Source: Ruminococcaceae bacterium UBA3215 (GTDB lineage: Bacteria; Bacillota; Clostridia; Oscillospirales; Ruminococcaceae). Taken from it: a stretch of DNA of 64,000 nucleotides. Where the stretch lies: contig DEWH01000005.1 of NCBI GenBank assembly GCA_002363155.1, forward strand, positions 59,680 through 123,679, written 5' to 3'. Below are positions 59,696 to 64,000 of the stretch, in pieces (the first letter of the stretch is position 1; each line of letters starts with the position of its first letter). Both the position numbers and the translations under genes were made by a program. The notes below the pieces were generated by a model, which did no database searches, had not been told where the DNA came from, and saw nothing but the letters and a program-made list of their open reading frames with translations.

Positions 59696-60034
59696 ATGGC
59701 AATGAGAAAATTAGGCAGAACGACCGATCATAGAAAGGCTATGCTCAGAGCTATGGTTACATTCTTACTCGAAAACGGAAAGATCGAGACTACCGTTTCG
59801 AGAGCAAAGGAAGTACGCAGTGAGGCAGAGAAGATGATCACTCTCGGCAAGAAGGGAGATCTTCATTCCAAGCGTCAGGTTTTTGCATACGTTACAAAGG
59901 AATCCGTTTCCAAGAAGCTGTTTGACGAAATAGCTCCCAAGTACACAGAGAGAAACGGCGGTTATACAAGGATCGTAAAGATCGGTCCGAGACGCGGTGA
60001 CGCGGCTGAAATGGCTATCATCGAACTCGTTTGA
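59696..60034 (+). CDS. rplQ: 50S ribosomal protein L17
   Basis: 112 residues. Near the tunnel exit. RKLGRTTDHRKAMLRAMVTF and RAKEVRSEAEKMITLGKKGD are diagnostic; the family insertion of some species is absent. Last gene of the superoperon; the ecfA/ecfT genes often found next are missing, and a repeat element and terminator follow. Confidence 0.97.
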   Translation: MAMRKLGRTTDHRKAMLRAMVTFLLENGKIETTVSRAKEVRSEAEKMITLGKKGDLHSKRQVFAYVTKESVSKKLFDEIAPKYTERNGGYTRIVKIGPRRGDAAEMAIIELV

Positions 60035-60069
60035 GACGTATAAATACTATATTTCTATCGAAATATAGA

Positions 60070-60163
60070 CAAATTCACAATGCACAATTCACAATTCACA
60101 ATTGTGGAGCGCGCTTTGCGCGCAGATCTGAATCGTGACGAAATTACCGGATTTTGTCTATGG
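60070..60163. repeat. ATTGTG-rich element, half copy
   Basis: TTCACAATGCACAATT units, a GCGCGC-TTT-GCGCGC hairpin, then ATCTGAATCGTGACGAAATT. Flanked by ATAGACAAA and TTTTGTCTAT (inverse). Only one arm is present, downstream of rplQ. Confidence 0.7.
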
Positions 60164-60194
60164 ATAGATACTAATTTAGTATAAACAGCTATTC

Positions 60195-60234
60195 AAAAGC
60201 CCGTTGTATGCGAAAGCATACAACGGGCTTTTTC
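60195..60234 (+). terminator. Terminator of the S10-spc-alpha superoperon
   Basis: A 17-bp perfect stem from AAAAGCCCGTTGTATGC (60195-60211) with a GAAA tetraloop, ending in TTTTT. The A-run on the other side makes it bidirectional. Confidence 0.92.
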
Positions 60235-60254
60235 TGTACAAACTCCGGAATCTG

Positions 60255-60470
60255 TCTCCCCATTGAAGAAAGCAGAATAGTAGCATCAGAACAATTAAAT
60301 ATTCTGCGCGGCTGTCAATGAGTCGCCGCCTGTGCAAGATGTGAGATAAATACTCACTCGTGCGGCGCATCAGTTTAGGGGGTCAAGCCACCTTTTTTAA
60401 AGGGGGATTGCGGGGTCACAGGGGCAGAGCCCCTCTTCTAATAAATCTCTTGAAATCTCTAAAATATCTC
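60255..60470. repeat. Composite hairpin repeat, degenerate copy, at the hybrid kinase 3' end
   Basis: A CCCATTGAAGAA segment near 60260, GCGGC-rich stretch, CAGTTTAGGGGGTCAAG, a mismatched AAGCCACC/GGGGGATT hairpin (60386-60410), AGGGGC-AGA-GCCCCT (60420-60434) and a TCTCTTGAAATCTCT run into the gene's stop. Confidence 0.7.
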
Positions 60471-63173
60471 TCACAGCAGTGCGCGCCACTCGGAAATGAT
60501 CGCTGCGATAGTGTCGATGTCGCTGATCTCGGCGGAATCGCGGAGCCTGTCGAAGCAGTCCTGCTGATCCTCCGGGAATGAGAAGCCGGCAAGCTGCTCA
60601 ACAACATCGTCGATCGCAAGTGTATCAAAGCATTCGAGAGCTTCGGAAAGCTGATCGAGAAGCGGAGCAACATCTTCCGAGGTGGCGGCTATAAGCTCTT
60701 TCGCTTCTTCATGCGGAACGTGCGGACCAAGTATATCTTTCATCTCGCGGTACATCGTCAGCATCTTCGCAGTCTTTTCCTTTATCAGCTGTACATTGTT
60801 CTCGTTGCCTGCCTTTTCAAGCTCAGCAGCAAGATCGGCAAGCTCCATTGCTCCGATCTGACGCGATGTGCTCTTGAGAGAATGCACTTCCACAGTGTAC
60901 TCGTGAATGCTGCCCGCGTCAAAATGCTGCTGAATGACATCAGCCTTTTTGTCGATAGCGGCATAGTACTCCTTCATTACCGTCATAAACAGATCGGCGC
61001 TTCCGAGACGCTCTATCGCAGTCTTGGTGTCAAGCCCGTCGATCGCTATTTCCGGCTGGAGGAACTTTTTCTCTTCCAACGCCTTTTCTGCTTCTTCGGC
61101 TGATATCGGCACGATCTTGTCCTCCGGCAGCCATTTGTGCAGTTTCGCTGTTATGTCCTTCAGATCGATCGGTTTCGCGACAAAGTCGTCCATGCCCTCG
61201 GCAAGGAACATTTCCTTCGCCCCGCTTACAGCATTCGCCGTAAGCGCGATTATAGGTACGTTGTCATACTCCGGCATAAGTCTGCGTATGATGTGCGTTG
61301 CCTCTATTCCGTCAACTTCCGGCATCATGTGATCCATAAATACCGCATCATACCTTGCCTGATTCATCATATCTATTGCTTCGCCGGCACTTCCGGCAAG
61401 ATCAACACTCATCTGCAGCGGTTCAAGCAGTCCCTTTGCAACAGTAAGGTTGACTGCGTTATCATCAACAACAAGAATGCGGGCTTCCGGCGCAACAAAG
61501 TTGAACGCTTCTTCTTCCGCTGTGTCGGTAAAAAGCTTGATATTGCTGATGCCCATTGCGTTGTAAAGCCCCAGTGAATATATCGGCTTGCGTATAATAT
61601 GCACGTTCGGCAGAAGTATGCTGCTCCTGCTCGCATAGTCCGCAATCGCAAGACAGTTGATATCGCTGTGCTTTTCAAGATAGTTAAGTATTGAGTTCGT
61701 AAGCTGATTCTTGTCGATTATCAGATAATCCGGCTTGTACGCGTCAAGCTCGTCCGGCTTTTCTACCTCTATGTAGTCTGCGTTAATGCGTTTAAGATCG
61801 CGGAAGAGCTGATCCTTGACATACTCGTTCTCACAGCATACCACAACATTGAACTTGTTCTCGGGTATCGGAACCGACGGCATTCTGTCAACAATTTTCT
61901 GCGGTATCTTGATAAAGAATGTAGTTCCCTTGTTGTATTCACTGTCGAAGCGTATGCTTCCGCCCATAAGACCGAGAAGCTGCTGGGTGATCGCAAGTCC
62001 GAGACCTGTTCCCTCAACGTTGCGGTTGCGCTTGCTGTCAACCTGCTGGAAGGAATTGAACAGCTTCTTCTTGTCCTCGTTCTTTATACCTATACCCGTA
62101 TCCTTTATCTCGATCTTGAGGATAACATCGTTCTCTTCGTCCTCGCGGAACTCGCAGCCTATCTTTAGGCTGACATTTCCCTTTGTCGTGAACTTTACAG
62201 CATTGTTCAGTATATTTATAAGTATCTGATGTATTCGGAAGTTGTCGCCGTGCAGCATTCTCGGTATGTCCGGCGCAATATCCATGGTAAATTCGATATC
62301 CTTGTCGCCGATACGCGTGTTGACGATGTTCGCAACATCATTCACGATAGAGAGCGGCTCGTAATCGTCCGGTATGATCTCCATTTTTCCGGATTCTATC
62401 TTTGAGAAGTCAAGAATATCGTTGATTATAACAAGCAGGTTCTTTCCGGCAACCTTGATCTGGTTCACAAAGTTTCTCGCAGTCGGTGACATTTCCTCTC
62501 TGAGCGCAAGATCTACCATTCCGAGAACGGCATTCATAGGTGTTCTTATCTCATGGCTCATATTTGCAAGGAAGTCGCTCTTCAAGCGTGATGCGGTCTC
62601 TACCGCACGGTTTGTCTTGTACAGCATGTGGTTCTTGTATGCTATATCAGAAAGCACACCCGCGATCGTGTACAGGGAATGTGCTGCCTTGTCAACTGTC
62701 TCCTTGTCAACGATCCTTACTTCATGCACAGCCTTGACGTATTCATCGGGGTCTATGTTGAGTTCCTCTGCTATCTTTCGGACTTCCGAGAGGACAGGCG
62801 GTTTTGTGAGCACTTGTCCGCCGATGAAGCTTCCGATCATCTGACCGTTTGCCATTATAGGCGCGGCGAAATCCACAAGTCCCGCATGGCAATAGTAAGA
62901 ACACGGCCCGCCGTTTTCCATGGTGAGCTCAGCGCCGTGCTTATCGCACTCAAAGCATCTCATACAGCCGAAAAGGGAACGGCGGGTATGCTTCATACAG
63001 AAGTCCGTGAAATTCGAGCCCTGTGTTACCGCAACCCCGTTTTTATCCGCTGTAAGCGCCGCCATTCCCGTCATATCGGAGAACGAGTCCTGTATCTGCT
63101 GAAGCATATTCACATCGATAAGATCGGTGAGGCGGAGTTCTTCCATTTCTTCTACATTGCTGTTGTCTGCCAT
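60471..63173 (-). CDS. PocR-domain hybrid histidine kinase (HK-REC-HPt)
   Basis: 900 residues from the ATG at 63173, after AAAGGAGAAGACAAG. No membrane segment, so a cytoplasmic sensor. The N-terminal PocR-type domain (~18-180) has a Cys cluster: Cys59, Cys70, Cys73, Cys76, Cys91, Cys95. HisKA follows, with His207 in ANMSHEIRTPMNA, and the ATPase with NILNNAVKF, DTGIGI and GTGLGLAI. A degenerate receiver-like domain lies at ~440-545, a full receiver (Asp614 in VFMDHMMPEVDG, Lys667) at ~564-683 and an HPt domain with His764 in VEVHSLKSTSRQ. It forms a four-step phosphorelay. 13 bases after the response regulator. Confidence 0.92.
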   Translation of the reverse strand: MADNSNVEEMEELRLTDLIDVNMLQQIQDSFSDMTGMAALTADKNGVAVTQGSNFTDFCMKHTRRSLFGCMRCFECDKHGAELTMENGGPCSYYCHAGLVDFAAPIMANGQMIGSFIGGQVLTKPPVLSEVRKIAEELNIDPDEYVKAVHEVRIVDKETVDKAAHSLYTIAGVLSDIAYKNHMLYKTNRAVETASRLKSDFLANMSHEIRTPMNAVLGMVDLALREEMSPTARNFVNQIKVAGKNLLVIINDILDFSKIESGKMEIIPDDYEPLSIVNDVANIVNTRIGDKDIEFTMDIAPDIPRMLHGDNFRIHQILINILNNAVKFTTKGNVSLKIGCEFREDEENDVILKIEIKDTGIGIKNEDKKKLFNSFQQVDSKRNRNVEGTGLGLAITQQLLGLMGGSIRFDSEYNKGTTFFIKIPQKIVDRMPSVPIPENKFNVVVCCENEYVKDQLFRDLKRINADYIEVEKPDELDAYKPDYLIIDKNQLTNSILNYLEKHSDINCLAIADYASRSSILLPNVHIIRKPIYSLGLYNAMGISNIKLFTDTAEEEAFNFVAPEARILVVDDNAVNLTVAKGLLEPLQMSVDLAGSAGEAIDMMNQARYDAVFMDHMMPEVDGIEATHIIRRLMPEYDNVPIIALTANAVSGAKEMFLAEGMDDFVAKPIDLKDITAKLHKWLPEDKIVPISAEEAEKALEEKKFLQPEIAIDGLDTKTAIERLGSADLFMTVMKEYYAAIDKKADVIQQHFDAGSIHEYTVEVHSLKSTSRQIGAMELADLAAELEKAGNENNVQLIKEKTAKMLTMYREMKDILGPHVPHEEAKELIAATSEDVAPLLDQLSEALECFDTLAIDDVVEQLAGFSFPEDQQDCFDRLRDSAEISDIDTIAAIISEWRALL

Positions 63174-63186
63174 CTTGTCTTCTCCT

Positions 63187-63942
63187 TTATGCGAGGTTTG
63201 CGATAGTTGCAAGAAGCATTTCCATATTGATCGGCTTCAAGAGATATCCGCGCGGTTTAAGTGCCATTATCTCCTCCACCTTTTCTCTTTCCGAGACTCC
63301 GGTAAGGAAGCAGACCGGGATCCTTGCGAACTTTTCGTTATCTTTCATCATTCTGAAAATTGCTGCACCGGTCATTATCGGCATCTCATAGTCGAGTATA
63401 ACAAGATCGACTTCGTTCATTGAAAGGAACCTCTCCACCATAACGCCGTTGAGCATTGCGGTAACATCATATTTGTCCTCAAGCGCAGCCTTTATCATCT
63501 TTAGTATTGTGCGGTCATCATCGACAACGAGGATCTTCTTGCGTGTATTATCGCTGATCTGCTGGGTACGTCCCCTTTCGAGAAATGCGGTGACGCTGAG
63601 GGCGATATTATCCGAGGAGATAGGTCTGCGGATAATAAGATCTGCTGACTGCGGATAGTTTTCCTCAAAATCGGCGCAGTCCTCGTTCTTGCCGACGATG
63701 ATTATGGGCGCGCCGTTGTAGTTTGGATTGGCTTTAAGGCGGGGAAGCTGTGTTATGGATTCGCTGTATGCGGACTCCATAAAGATAAGGTAAACATCGG
63801 GCTTGACGGCTTCAAAGTGATTAAGCTCGTCCTCCCAGATATCTGTCGTGGTGTATGACGTAAAATATTTCTTCGTGTATGTAAAAAAGTCCTTTACAAC
63901 ACTCGGAGAGTTACCCTGATTGACAAGCACCTTATACTTCAT
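63187..63942 (-). CDS. Two-domain response regulator (degenerate REC + REC)
   Basis: 251 residues from the ATG at 63942, after GAGGGGGCATTTGTA. The N-terminal ~120 residues fold like a receiver (YKVLVNQGNSPSVVKDFF) but have no phospho-acceptor (YLIFMES where Asp is expected). Residues ~135-251 are a complete receiver: acidic VVDDDRT, Asp184 in VILDYEMPIMTG, Thr in FLTGVS, Lys in LLKPIN. There is no DNA-binding or enzymatic output domain, so it may act as a relay or through protein contacts with the kinase encoded next. Confidence 0.9.
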   Translation of the reverse strand: MKYKVLVNQGNSPSVVKDFFTYTKKYFTSYTTTDIWEDELNHFEAVKPDVYLIFMESAYSESITQLPRLKANPNYNGAPIIIVGKNEDCADFEENYPQSADLIIRRPISSDNIALSVTAFLERGRTQQISDNTRKKILVVDDDRTILKMIKAALEDKYDVTAMLNGVMVERFLSMNEVDLVILDYEMPIMTGAAIFRMMKDNEKFARIPVCFLTGVSEREKVEEIMALKPRGYLLKPINMEMLLATIANLA

Positions 63943-63972
63943 TACAAATGCCCCCTCGTCATATAACAATTT

Positions 63973-64000
63973 TAGACAAATGCACAATGCACAATTCACA
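63973..64000. repeat. ATTGTG-rich element cut by the right window edge
   Basis: TTTTAGACAAATGCACAATGCACAATTCACA matches the left arm of the copies at 15111, 31632 and 60070 (ends with GCACAATTCACA). It lies directly upstream of the response regulator gene. Confidence 0.65.

Overview
The window is a gene-dense stretch of a Clostridia chromosome with roughly balanced base composition. It is most like Ruminococcus and relatives (Oscillospiraceae). The evidence is a meso-diaminopimelate-type MurE (DNPRHEDP motif), a division and cell wall cluster ending in ftsZ, PocR-domain hybrid kinases, YajC, a PdaA-like deacetylase, zinc-binding S14/L24/L36 and Clostridia-type membrane proteins of unknown function. 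No rRNA, tRNA, CRISPR, phage or transposase gene was seen. A species cannot be named from the sequence alone.

Layout. 1-5 kb, mostly plus strand: the tail of an unknown gene, a divergent RnfE/RnfA-like pair, a membrane-anchored putative glycosidase, yajC and a PdaA-like lipoprotein. 5-12.5 kb, mainly minus: glyS, two secreted proteins, ilvE, a compact predicted type I toxin-antitoxin locus (9473-9888), a highly structured intergenic region and a GH36 alpha-galactosidase. 12.6-19.5 kb, minus: an ABC exporter, a Cys-rich protein, ung, a cyclophilin, a transglutaminase-like protein, a PilT ATPase and a CobU-like enzyme. 19.7-22.9 kb, plus: a small membrane protein, then a sigma factor with a membrane-spanning anti-sigma-like partner. 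23.1-24.8 kb: an ABC-F ATPase. 25-38.9 kb, minus: mraZ-rsmH-ftsL-PBP-murE-mraY-ftsW-murG-murA-ftsQ-ftsZ. 39.8-43.7 kb, plus: rimM-trmD, ptsH and a small membrane/zinc-ribbon operon. 44.1-60.0 kb, plus: the S10-spc-alpha superoperon from rpsJ to rplQ with secY, adk, map, infA and rpoA. 60.5-63.9 kb, minus: a response regulator and a PocR hybrid histidine kinase.

The core genes form three functional blocks: septal peptidoglycan synthesis and division, ribosome and RNA polymerase synthesis, and sensing. Two proposals go beyond routine annotation. First, at 9473-9888 a 35-codon membrane peptide gene has a near-consensus promoter. A convergent antisense RNA has a perfect TTGACA-17-TATAAT promoter. 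Complementary 5' and 3' UTR arms could form a translational switch. Second, intergenic DNA is filled with a mosaic of short hairpin modules: a two-hairpin cassette in five copies with compensatory stem changes, a GC-AGA-GC hairpin at gene 3' ends, a run of seven near-perfect hairpins at 39370-39671, and ATTGTG-rich inverted-repeat elements. Start sites were chosen by ribosome-binding site and family length; all functions are inferred by reading the sequence, without database searches.
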